53,709 nucleotides of DNA. It comes from an uncultured Alphaproteobacteria bacterium. Lineage in GTDB: Bacteria; Pseudomonadota; Alphaproteobacteria; RF32; CAG-239. The position numbers and the translations under genes are program-made. Numbering within the stretch: the stretch's first letter is position 1; the number at the start of each line of letters is the position of its first letter. Location: contig CALXPT010000010.1 of assembly GCA_944390355.1 (NCBI GenBank), forward strand, positions 1 through 53,709. Reading direction: 5' to 3'. Of this stretch, positions 24,205-31,792 are shown piece by piece. The notes under the pieces were generated by a model. It made no database searches, was not told the DNA's origin, and saw nothing but the letters and a program-made list of their open reading frames with translations.

Positions 24205-25356
24205 ATGAATTTTAAATTATCTCTTCGGTTGGGAATTTTCGGTGGTGCTTTATTGTTGGCTGTCGGAAATGCATGGGCTATCGAAACAAAAGCGCGTACG
24301 GCGGTATTGATGGATTATGATACCGGTGAGATTTTGTTTGCCAAAGACCATAAAAAAATGGTTGCTCCCGCCTCTATGAGCAAGTTGATGACAATCTATA
24401 TGGTGTTTGAAAAACTCAAGGATGGCACGCTCTCTCTTGATGATGTGTTTACGGTGAGTGAGAATGCTTGGCGTAAAGGCGGTGCTGCAACCGGCGGTTC
24501 AACCATGTTTTTGAAAATCGGCCAAAAAGTACGCGTGGAGGATTTGATTAAGGGAATCCTTATCCAATCCGGAAATGACGCTTGTATCGTTGCGGCCGAA
24601 AATATTGCAGGTTCCGAAGAGGAATTTGCTCAGCAGATGAATATTAAAGCAAAGCGTATTGGATTGATGAACAGTTCTTTTGCAAATTCTACCGGTTTGC
24701 CCGATCCGAATCAGAAAATGTCTATGGAAGATTTGGCGTTGCTCAGTAAAGCCATTATCTCCGAGTTTCCGGAGTTTTTCCATATTTTTTCCGAGAAAGA
24801 ATTTACGTTTAACGGCATTAAACAAGGTAATCGGAATCCTTTGCTGTATACCATGCGCAATGCCGATGGTATGAAGACAGGGCATACCGAAGAGGCCGGC
24901 TTTAGCTTGACGGCGACGGTTAAACGCGGTGATCGTCGTTTGATTGAAGCTATGGGCGGAATGAAAAGTAACAAAGAACGCTCCGAAGAGGCTGAAAAGC
25001 TTATTAACTGGGGATTTAGAGAGTTTGATAATTATAAAATTTTGGAACAAGGGCAGATGGTTGCAGAAGTTCCGGTTTGGATGGGTAAGGAAGATAATGT
25101 CGGCTTAATTGTTAATGAGGACGTGGTTAAGACAATTGCACGCGGAAAGGTTATTGACACGAAAATGACGGTCGTTTTTGATAAGCCCGTGCGTGCGCCG
25201 ATTAAAAAAGGTGATCAACTCGGAATTGTTAAAGTTGAAATTCCCGATAGGGAAAAGTTTGATGTACCGCTTTATGCCGATAAAGATGTTGATGAAGTTG
25301 GCGTGTTCGGGAGAATTAAACGTAACCTTAAATATCTGATTTGGGGTGAAAATTAA
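24205..25356 (+). CDS. dacA: D-alanyl-D-alanine carboxypeptidase (PBP5/6 family)
   Basis: A 383-aa low-molecular-mass penicillin-binding protein that trims terminal D-alanine from murein stem peptides. It has a signal peptide ending AWA. The three active-site motifs are APASMSKLM (SxxK), SGNDACIV (SxN) and MKTGHTEEAG (KTG). A beta-rich C-terminal domain follows, with a final amphipathic stretch (GRIKRNLKYLIWGEN) for membrane contact. The start at 24205 has GAGGTGG about 8 nt upstream. Its stop overlaps the ATG of tmk (TAATG). Confidence 0.95.
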   Translation: MNFKLSLRLGIFGGALLLAVGNAWAIETKARTAVLMDYDTGEILFAKDHKKMVAPASMSKLMTIYMVFEKLKDGTLSLDDVFTVSENAWRKGGAATGGSTMFLKIGQKVRVEDLIKGILIQSGNDACIVAAENIAGSEEEFAQQMNIKAKRIGLMNSSFANSTGLPDPNQKMSMEDLALLSKAIISEFPEFFHIFSEKEFTFNGIKQGNRNPLLYTMRNADGMKTGHTEEAGFSLTATVKRGDRRLIEAMGGMKSNKERSEEAEKLINWGFREFDNYKILEQGQMVAEVPVWMGKEDNVGLIVNEDVVKTIARGKVIDTKMTVVFDKPVRAPIKKGDQLGIVKVEIPDREKFDVPLYADKDVDEVGVFGRIKRNLKYLIWGEN

Positions 25357-26102
25357 TGCCATCTCTCAAAGGTCAGGTCGCTACGCCGGAAGGTATTGTC
25401 GGTATCGAAGAAAGGGAGTTTCAACTTGAGCTTTTTCCAGAGTGCCGTAAGCCGTCGCCCAGAGGTATGTTTGTTACTTTTGAAGGCGGTGAAGGTACAG
25501 GAAAGTCAACACAGATTAAGTTGTTGTCCGATTATTTGCACTCCATTCAAATCAATAATATTCAAACCAAAGAACCTGGGGGGACAGAAATCGGGCAGGA
25601 GCTCAGAAGTTTGCTCGTAACCGGAGACAAAGACAAGTTTGATGCCGTGGCGGAAGCTTTGCTCTATTATGCAGACCGGCGTATTCATTTGACCAATAAA
25701 ATTTGGCCGGCACTAAACGAGGGAACTTGGGTGCTGAGTGATCGGTTTGCCGATTCAACCGTGGCTTATCAATATTACGGTTATGATAAAAAAGTTTCTA
25801 AAGAGCTTTTGGATGATTTATACCAAATCGCAGTGGGGGATTTTAAGCCCGACTTAACTATCTTGTTGGATTTGGAGCCGAAAATCGGTTTGGAACGGTC
25901 GTTTAAAAAAGCTATTAATATGGATGTTAAAGAAACCAGACACGAAAGCCGCGGACTTGAATTTCATAACAATTTACGCAACGGTTATTTGGAAATGGCT
26001 CAACTTGAGCCGGAGCGTTTTGTCGTTTTGGATGCAAATAAAAATATCGAACAGCTTCATATTGAAATTGTTCAGACAATTAAGGAAAGGTTTAAACTCT
26101 AG
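25356..26102 (+). CDS. tmk: thymidylate kinase with N-terminal extension
   Basis: A 248-aa enzyme phosphorylating dTMP to dTDP. It has the P-loop FEGGEGTGKSTQ, the dTMP site TKEPGGTEIGQELRSLL, the DR motif LSDRFADSTVAYQ and LTILLDLEP. The kinase domain begins only at residue 38 (GMFVTFEGG). The first 37 residues (with FQLELFPECRKPSPRG) are an extension absent from typical Tmk. The internal ATG has a purine block only 1 nt away, too close to serve, whereas the ATG at 25356 is coupled to dacA by a 1-nt overlap. I therefore keep the longer form. Confidence 0.93.
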   Translation: MPSLKGQVATPEGIVGIEEREFQLELFPECRKPSPRGMFVTFEGGEGTGKSTQIKLLSDYLHSIQINNIQTKEPGGTEIGQELRSLLVTGDKDKFDAVAEALLYYADRRIHLTNKIWPALNEGTWVLSDRFADSTVAYQYYGYDKKVSKELLDDLYQIAVGDFKPDLTILLDLEPKIGLERSFKKAINMDVKETRHESRGLEFHNNLRNGYLEMAQLEPERFVVLDANKNIEQLHIEIVQTIKERFKL

Positions 26103-26108
26103 GAAAAT

Positions 26109-27188
26109 ATGGCTGAGGCGTCGGAAAATATAGCTCAGAATTGTGAAAGTGCGGTGGTGCCGGCGGCAAATTCGATTTTGCTCGGACATGAAAAAGCGGA
26201 AAAAGTTTTGCTGGATGCTTGGAAAAATAATTCCTTGCATAATTCTTGGTTGATTTCGGGGATGGAGGGAATCGGAAAAGCGACTTTGGCTTATCGTTTT
26301 GCACGCTTTTTGTTGGCAGCCGATGAAAGTCGCCGCGCGGATTATCAATCGCTTAATGTTGATGTTAATTCTCAAGTCTTTCGTCTTGTGGCTACCGATG
26401 CTCACCCTGATTTGAAAATTTTGGCCAGAGATTATACCGATACCGAGCGACGCAAAATTCTTAAAGCTATTCAAAGCGGCGAGGCTATGAGTCAAGATGA
26501 GCTCAGCGGTTTGAAAAAATCGGCTTTTATTCGGGTGGATGATGTGCGCACGATTAGTGAGTTTTTGAGTAAAAAATCTTCTCATGACGGGTGGCGCGTG
26601 GTTATTGTCGACAGTATTGATGATATGAACTCGGCCAGTGCCAATGCTATTTTGAAAATTTTGGAAGAGCCGCCTTACAAGGCTATGATGATTTTGATTT
26701 CTCATAATCCGAATCGCTTGTTGGCTACCATAAAGTCCAGATGTTCCAAGCTTAATTTGGAGCCGTTAAATGAAAACGTCGTGGCTTCTTTGCTTCGGCG
26801 TTATCGTCCGCAATTAGGGGAGGGCGAAGTTAAGGCTTTGGCTCAGATTTCTTCGGGGAGTATCGGTAAGGCTATCGTTTATGCCGATCAAAATGCTTTG
26901 GAAATATATCAAAATTTACATGATTTACTTAAATGTGGCGGAAAATTCAAATTGTCTGATATGCTGCGTTTTTGTGATGATGCTCTTTTGAATGATGCGC
27001 GTTTTGATTTGGTGCAAGAATTGGTGTTGAAATATATCAGCGAGCAGATAAAATTGTTTTCTCAGGTTGAAAATATGCTTGAGGTTTGGGAGAAAACGAT
27101 TAAAATGTTTGATGATGTTTCTCGTATTAATATGGATAAAAAACAGACGCTTTTGAATGTGTTATTTAGTTTGTGTAAAGTTAGTTAA
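26109..27188 (+). CDS. holB: DNA polymerase III delta-prime subunit
   Basis: A 359-aa clamp-loader subunit. It has a degenerate Walker A site (WLISGMEGIGKATLAYRFA) and the region ending VRTISEFLSKKSSHDGWRVV. IVDSIDDMNSASANAILKIL is the Walker-B-like and sensor block. EEPPYKAMMILISHNPNRLL and TIKSRCSKLNLEPL follow, as in DnaX/HolB proteins. It lies between tmk and tatD, the normal bacterial order. The start at 26109 follows AGGAAAAT. Confidence 0.92.
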   Translation: MAEASENIAQNCESAVVPAANSILLGHEKAEKVLLDAWKNNSLHNSWLISGMEGIGKATLAYRFARFLLAADESRRADYQSLNVDVNSQVFRLVATDAHPDLKILARDYTDTERRKILKAIQSGEAMSQDELSGLKKSAFIRVDDVRTISEFLSKKSSHDGWRVVIVDSIDDMNSASANAILKILEEPPYKAMMILISHNPNRLLATIKSRCSKLNLEPLNENVVASLLRRYRPQLGEGEVKALAQISSGSIGKAIVYADQNALEIYQNLHDLLKCGGKFKLSDMLRFCDDALLNDARFDLVQELVLKYISEQIKLFSQVENMLEVWEKTIKMFDDVSRINMDKKQTLLNVLFSLCKVS

Positions 27189-27196
27189 GGTATAAA

Positions 27197-27991
27197 ATGA
27201 TAGTCGACAGCCATTGCCATTTGGATTTTAATGATTTTGAGGATGATTTTGAAGAGATGTTGGCGCGCGCCCGTGAAAATGGGGTTACCGCTATGCTTAA
27301 TGCCGGAAATAATATCAAAGAGCTTGCCCATCAGCTCGAAATTTCTGAAAAATATCCGTTCATTTATACTGCAGTCGGTGTGCATCCTCACAATGCTTCC
27401 GAATATCCGAACATTTCCGCTTACGATATTATTGAGGCAACTCAGCATAAAAAAGTTGTGGCAATCGGTGAGTGCGGTTTGGATTACTATTATGATTATT
27501 CCCCCAAAGAGGAGCAATTCAGAGTGTTGAAAATTCAGATTGAGGCAGCTCAGGAAACCGGTTTGCCCTTGATTATTCATAATCGTGATTCCGATGATGA
27601 TATGATGAAAATTTTGGGCGAGGCCTATAAGAAGAAAGCATTTTCGGGGGTTATCCATTGTTTCTCTTCGTCGCAAAAATTAGCTGATTTTGCTTTGGAA
27701 ATCGGGTTTTATATTTCGGCTTCGGGGATTATTACTTTTAATAAGTCGGCTGATATTCGCGATGTGTTTAAGCGTGTTCCTTTAGATATGCTGTTAGTTG
27801 AGACCGATGCTCCTTATTTGGCTCCCGTGCCTTTACGCGGGCGTCGCAACGAATCTGCTTTTGTGGTACATACGCTTGAGAAACTTGCTCAGATTAAGGA
27901 TGTTGATGCTCACGAACTTGCCGAAATTACTTCCAATAATTTTTATCGCTTGTTTCGTAAAGCCAGTGATAAAGGGAGATATGATTACTGA
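27197..27991 (+). CDS. tatD: TatD family metal-dependent deoxyribonuclease
   Basis: A 264-aa TIM-barrel hydrolase. Metal ligands are in DSHCHLDF (N-terminus), the glutamate in GECGLDYYYDYS, histidines in IIHNRDSDDDM and GVIHCFSSS, and the aspartate in LVETDAPYLAPVPLRGRRNE. The family shows 3'-5' exonuclease activity and takes part in DNA repair or D-amino-acid tRNA quality control, depending on the member. Its TGA overlaps the ATG of the next gene by one base. Confidence 0.92.
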   Translation: MIVDSHCHLDFNDFEDDFEEMLARARENGVTAMLNAGNNIKELAHQLEISEKYPFIYTAVGVHPHNASEYPNISAYDIIEATQHKKVVAIGECGLDYYYDYSPKEEQFRVLKIQIEAAQETGLPLIIHNRDSDDDMMKILGEAYKKKAFSGVIHCFSSSQKLADFALEIGFYISASGIITFNKSADIRDVFKRVPLDMLLVETDAPYLAPVPLRGRRNESAFVVHTLEKLAQIKDVDAHELAEITSNNFYRLFRKASDKGRYDY

Positions 27992-28779
27992 TGGGCGGAA
28001 AAGTTATTTGGCTTGGTGCCGGTGCTGCCCCCGGCGTGCCGTCGCTTAGTTTCGGTTGGGGGCATTGTCGGGCCGATAATCCTAAAAATTTTAGAACCAG
28101 AACATCTACCTTTGTGGAAATTGGCGGTGTACGGATTTTAATTGATACTTGTCCCGATATTCGCGGGCAAATGGTGCGAAATAATATTCGCTATCTTGAT
28201 GCCGTGCTTTATACGCATGCTCATGCCGACCATGTACATGGAATTGATGATTTGCGCGAAGTTAACCGGATTATGGGAACTAATTTGTGTATTTATGGCG
28301 GTGCTAAGACTATTCGCTATATCAAACACAATTTTTCTTATTTGATTGCCAAAGCCGATAAAGTGAAAAATGTGGTACGAACACCGTCTTTGGTGCCTTG
28401 TGTGGTGAAGGCTAACCATCCTTTCTTTATTAAAGGGGTTAAGGTTATGCCGATTAAGCTGTTACAACATTGTCCCGAGTGTTTGGGCTATGTGTTTAAC
28501 GATGGCGAATATGTTCATATTGCTGATTTTAAACGTGTGGCCGATAGTGCTTTTAAGGCTGTTTTGGGGAGACCTAAGTTGATGAGTATTCCTTTGACAA
28601 CTCCTTACGGGGCGATTCAGCACGCCGGTTTGGATGAGGTTAGAAATGTTATCGGGCGTTTTAATCCCGAGAGGGTTGTGATTAACCATATGGCAAGCGA
28701 ATGTGATTATGATGAGGTTAATGCCGCAACCGATGACAATGTTCTTCCCGCTTATGACGGATTGAAAATTGAGTTTTAG
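27991..28779 (+). CDS. MBL-fold metallohydrolase, PhnP-like
   Basis: A 262-aa metallo-beta-lactamase-fold protein. It begins with the strand WLGAGAAPGVPSL and RTSTFVEIGGVRILIDTCPD. The metal site is YTHAHADHVHGIDDLR (HxHxDH). Further ligands are in HCPECLGYVF and IADF (about residues 153-175), and VINHMASECDYDE is near the end. This subtype follows tatD in many alphaproteobacteria and resembles PhnP cyclic phosphodiesterases. The true substrate is unknown. Confidence 0.88.
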   Translation: MGGKVIWLGAGAAPGVPSLSFGWGHCRADNPKNFRTRTSTFVEIGGVRILIDTCPDIRGQMVRNNIRYLDAVLYTHAHADHVHGIDDLREVNRIMGTNLCIYGGAKTIRYIKHNFSYLIAKADKVKNVVRTPSLVPCVVKANHPFFIKGVKVMPIKLLQHCPECLGYVFNDGEYVHIADFKRVADSAFKAVLGRPKLMSIPLTTPYGAIQHAGLDEVRNVIGRFNPERVVINHMASECDYDEVNAATDDNVLPAYDGLKIEF

Positions 28780-28802
28780 TTTTATTGTTGATGAGGTAGA
28801 AA

Positions 28803-29672
28803 ATGCTTTGTATTTATCATGTGGCCGATCATGATGGAAAAGGGTCGGCAGCGATTGTTAAAAGAATATTTCCCGAGACGGAGTTGCTGGGACTTAATCA
28901 TGATATGGAAATTCCTTATGATGTGATTGAAAGTCATGATAAAATTGTTGTATGCGATATTTCGCTTCCCGTGGAATATATGTTTAAGCTCTCTGAGACA
29001 AAAGACTTTACCTGGATTGACCACCATATTTCGGTTATTAACGAGTATGATGAAATTATGGCAAACGGTGAACATGAACCGATTAAAGGTTTGCGCCGCT
29101 CGGGAACGGCAGCCATTGTGCTGACGTGGGAATATTTTCATCCCAACGAAGAAGTTCCTGTCGGGGTTAAACTTTTGGGTATGAATGATATTTATGATTT
29201 GTCCGATGAAAGAGTTTTTCCGTTTGAGTTTGCTTTTCAGTCGTTTGGTGTTAATCGTCCCGATGAGCCGATTTGGGATGAGGTGCTTAATTCTACTCTA
29301 GATATTGAGCGTACCGTTGAAAAAGGCAAGGCGATTATGTCGTGGATTAATATTCGCAACTATCGTTTGGTGCGCGGGATGTCTTTTACCAGTTATTATA
29401 AAGGGTTAAAGTGCATTTGTGCCAATATGCCGCAGGGAAAATCCATGTTTTTTGATTCTTTGCCTCACATCAATACTTTTGATTTTATGGTGAACTTTTT
29501 TATGAACAAAAAAAACGAGTGGAATTTGTCCTTTTATACTTACAAAGATAATGTGGATGTTTCTAAAATAGCGGCGGAGTTTGGCGGCGGCGGACATCAA
29601 AAAGCGGCCGGTGCTTCGGCTCTCCATGAATTGCCTGAGTTTTTGCAAAACGGGCAATATAAAAATAAATAA
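28803..29672 (+). CDS. DHH/DHHA1 phosphoesterase (NrnB/oligoribonuclease-like)
   Basis: A 289-aa protein with the metal-binding blocks HVADHDGKGSAA (motif I), VCDISLP (motif II), TWIDHHISV (the DHH motif) and MNDIYDLSD. The C-terminal DHHA1 domain has FGGGGHQKAAGAS for substrate binding. The DHDGKGSAA form is typical of NrnB-like enzymes that degrade short RNA or nucleotides such as pAp or pGpG. The start has GAGG 6-8 nt upstream. It ends the long rightward operon and is followed by a strong terminator. Confidence 0.85.
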   Translation: MLCIYHVADHDGKGSAAIVKRIFPETELLGLNHDMEIPYDVIESHDKIVVCDISLPVEYMFKLSETKDFTWIDHHISVINEYDEIMANGEHEPIKGLRRSGTAAIVLTWEYFHPNEEVPVGVKLLGMNDIYDLSDERVFPFEFAFQSFGVNRPDEPIWDEVLNSTLDIERTVEKGKAIMSWINIRNYRLVRGMSFTSYYKGLKCICANMPQGKSMFFDSLPHINTFDFMVNFFMNKKNEWNLSFYTYKDNVDVSKIAAEFGGGGHQKAAGASALHELPEFLQNGQYKNK

Positions 29673-29694
29673 TGTTTTGAATGGTTATAAGTTT

Positions 29695-29727
29695 AAAGCC
29701 CGTTCTTAAATGAACGGGCTTTTTACA
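29695..29727. terminator. terminator after the DHH gene
   Basis: AAAGCCCGTTC (29695-29705) pairs perfectly with GAACGGGCTTT (29712-29722), with T- and A-runs. It probably serves both convergent genes. Confidence 0.9.
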
Positions 29728-29735
29728 ATTATATT

Positions 29736-30578
29736 TTAATTAAATGTTGTAATATTTAGCATTTTTAACCACCCATATTCTGCATAATTCTCCAAATCTT
29801 CGTATGGGTCTGAAGACATTGAATTAATGTGTTCAGGATTACATACTATATCATTATCCATATCTTTATATATCTCAACTCCACTAATTTCAATACCAAA
29901 ATTATCCCATATCATTTGTTCATCTGGAGCATTCTTTCTATATCCAAAGCGATTATCTCTAATGTATTTACACATCAATTCTGTATTATCACGCACTTGA
30001 GTAAGCGTTATAGTTGTCCCACGAGAAGTTTCGTTAATGTCGGCATATTTCATAGCTTCATCATATGTCAGAGTAATCACAGGATTTTTAGAGTACTTTG
30101 TAGGGGCTTTTTTGCAAGTATTTTTTCCAATTTCAACTTTTTTTTCAACAACAAAATCCGTACATTCTGGATTAAGACTATATTCCCCGTCAGGCATAGC
30201 AACTTGATAGCTATAACATTTTCCACCGCAAACATAGTCACCAACCTCACATTCTGCACAAAGCAAACCTGAATCTGAGCCTGAACCAGAGTTATTCTCT
30301 ATATTGGTAATGCGATTGGTTAAATTGGTGATATTCGTTTTGATATTGCTGATGTCAGTTTTAATGCCGCTGATTTCAGTTTTGAGCTTGTTAATTTCGG
30401 TTGTATTATTCGGCCCCGTGCAGTTCCAAGCATTACCAAACGGGCATTTAATACCGCCAGAGCAAGATGAGGTACTTTCATACCCCAAAGATGAACAACT
30501 TGGTGTCTGGATGCAGGCAGCCTCAGCTGTTCCACTCAACACCACCAAAGCTGATGTTAAAAATAAGTATTTTTTCAT
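29736..30578 (-). CDS. secreted cysteine-rich coiled-coil protein
   Basis: A 280-aa exported protein. It has a signal peptide ending GTAEA, then a short cysteine module (CIQTPSCSSLGY, SCSGGIKCPFG, WNC). A coiled-coil with a clear heptad pattern follows (INKLKTEISGIKTDISNIKT and onward to about residue 95), then a Ser/Gly linker. A second cysteine cluster (CAECEVGDYVCGGKC) comes next. The acidic C-terminal domain contains LTYDEAMKYADINETSRG. No family is known to me. AGGAG 5-6 nt before the ATG at 30578 sets the start. The layout suggests an extracellular oligomer. It lies next to another cysteine-rich exported protein. Confidence 0.75.
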   Translation of the reverse strand: MKKYLFLTSALVVLSGTAEAACIQTPSCSSLGYESTSSCSGGIKCPFGNAWNCTGPNNTTEINKLKTEISGIKTDISNIKTNITNLTNRITNIENNSGSGSDSGLLCAECEVGDYVCGGKCYSYQVAMPDGEYSLNPECTDFVVEKKVEIGKNTCKKAPTKYSKNPVITLTYDEAMKYADINETSRGTTITLTQVRDNTELMCKYIRDNRFGYRKNAPDEQMIWDNFGIEISGVEIYKDMDNDIVCNPEHINSMSSDPYEDLENYAEYGWLKMLNITTFN

Positions 30579-30684
30579 TTTCTTTCTCCTGTAGGCGGGG
30601 CCTACCGCCATCAATTTTGCATTGTGCCCAGACCGCCGCATTGTTAATAATTATGGTTATTTTTCCCTCTCTCTTGACTTTGAA

Positions 30685-31563
30685 CTATTGTTCAAAAGCA
30701 CAATAGTCGCACCAGTCGGTACAATTTGTTGCACAGCCGGTTACAACATATAAATTCGAGCATTCTTCAAACGTGCAAACCGTGCACGGAGGGCATTCGC
30801 TCTCCGTACCTAAGTTCGGGCATTTTTTGCATTCCGAACACAAGGTTGTATTGCCGCTTTGACAAGCGGTTGCGCCATCCGCACAGCCCATTTCCCCGCA
30901 ATCAAGATAGCCGGTGCAGTCTTTCTCTTTGATTTTGTATTTTTCCTTGATTTTCAATCCGCCTTCGTCGCATTCTACACATGGTTCGCCGTCCGCTTCA
31001 TAACCGTCGGGAATAGAACCCAATGTGTACTTGTATTCCGCCGGACACGTCGGGGTACAGCAGTCTTTGTATAAACCATTGCCGCAAACCTCACCGACAC
31101 CTTTTAACGGTGCTTCACAAGTTACGTAATTACTCGGGCAGTCCGGAATACATTCGGCAAAATATTTGTTATTCAGCGGACAATATTTATTAGGCTTATA
31201 ACCGCTCGGACATGATGATAAAGTATACCCCATTCGGATACAGCTTTCGGCATCTCCTCCCCCAGGGGGTATAACTTCCGGTGTGCCGCCTTCCAAATCC
31301 GTACCGACAAAGTCCGCCCCGCCGCAATCTTCGGTATCAGTTATCCAACAAACTTGAGCGACTTTAACTTCCGGCCGCTCACCAAAACTCTCGGGAGACA
31401 AATGTCGAGCTATGAGGTGTGAAGTATGCGATGTGTGTAATTTAGCATAGCTCGGAACGGGAGGTGCTTTTAGATTAAAATTAATTGATGCCTGAACTTG
31501 ATTATCCAAACAAGCCAAGCTTAATGCTGTAGCACACAGCAAAAGGCAACCCTTTTTCATCAT
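30685..31563 (-). CDS. secreted cysteine-rich protein (paralogue of 46202-47557, without DUF1566 domain)
   Basis: A 292-aa exported protein with a signal peptide (LLLCATALSLACLDNQVQA), a low-complexity stretch with THTSHLIAR-type sequence and VAQVCWITDTEDCGGADFVG. After a Gly/Pro hinge comes a cysteine-dense region of about 170 residues (CPSGYKPNKYCPLNNKYF, GEVCGNGLYKDCCTPTCP, DCTGYLDCGEMGC). It ends with CATNCTDWCDYCAFEQ. From VAQVCWIT onward it is almost identical to the first half of the protein at 46202-47557 but has no C-terminal lectin-like domain. It is driven by a promoter block shared with that gene. Function unknown; many disulfides and surface exposure are likely. Confidence 0.78.
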   Translation of the reverse strand: MMKKGCLLLCATALSLACLDNQVQASINFNLKAPPVPSYAKLHTSHTSHLIARHLSPESFGERPEVKVAQVCWITDTEDCGGADFVGTDLEGGTPEVIPPGGGDAESCIRMGYTLSSCPSGYKPNKYCPLNNKYFAECIPDCPSNYVTCEAPLKGVGEVCGNGLYKDCCTPTCPAEYKYTLGSIPDGYEADGEPCVECDEGGLKIKEKYKIKEKDCTGYLDCGEMGCADGATACQSGNTTLCSECKKCPNLGTESECPPCTVCTFEECSNLYVVTGCATNCTDWCDYCAFEQ

Positions 31564-31610
31564 AATACACCTCGTAAAAAGTTCTAATTACATTTGTCTC
31601 CACGACTCGT

Positions 31611-31639
31611 ATTATACCACAAGAAAAAAATCCTTTCAA
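31611..31639 (-). promoter_or_regulatory. promoter of the cysteine-rich protein gene
   Basis: On the minus strand, TTGAAA (31634-31639), a 17-nt spacer and a perfect TATAAT (31611-31616). It is part of a 54-bp block (31597-31650) identical to 46122-46175. Confidence 0.85.
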
Positions 31640-31718
31640 TAGAAATTTTCGAGGTTTTCCGCGGCTTTGGGCGAAGTGTTTTGCATAAATTCTTATCTCT
31701 GTGCGGCGATGTCAAATT

Positions 31719-31748
31719 TTGCTTGAGAATTTAAGAAAACGTTATAAA
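31719..31748 (+). promoter_or_regulatory. probable metG promoter
   Basis: TTGCTT at 31719-31724, an 18-nt spacer and TATAAA at 31743-31748, 44 nt before the metG ATG. Confidence 0.5.
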
Positions 31749-31792
31749 ATATCTCAAAATCTAAATAATAATTAATAAAGGAGTTAAACTTC

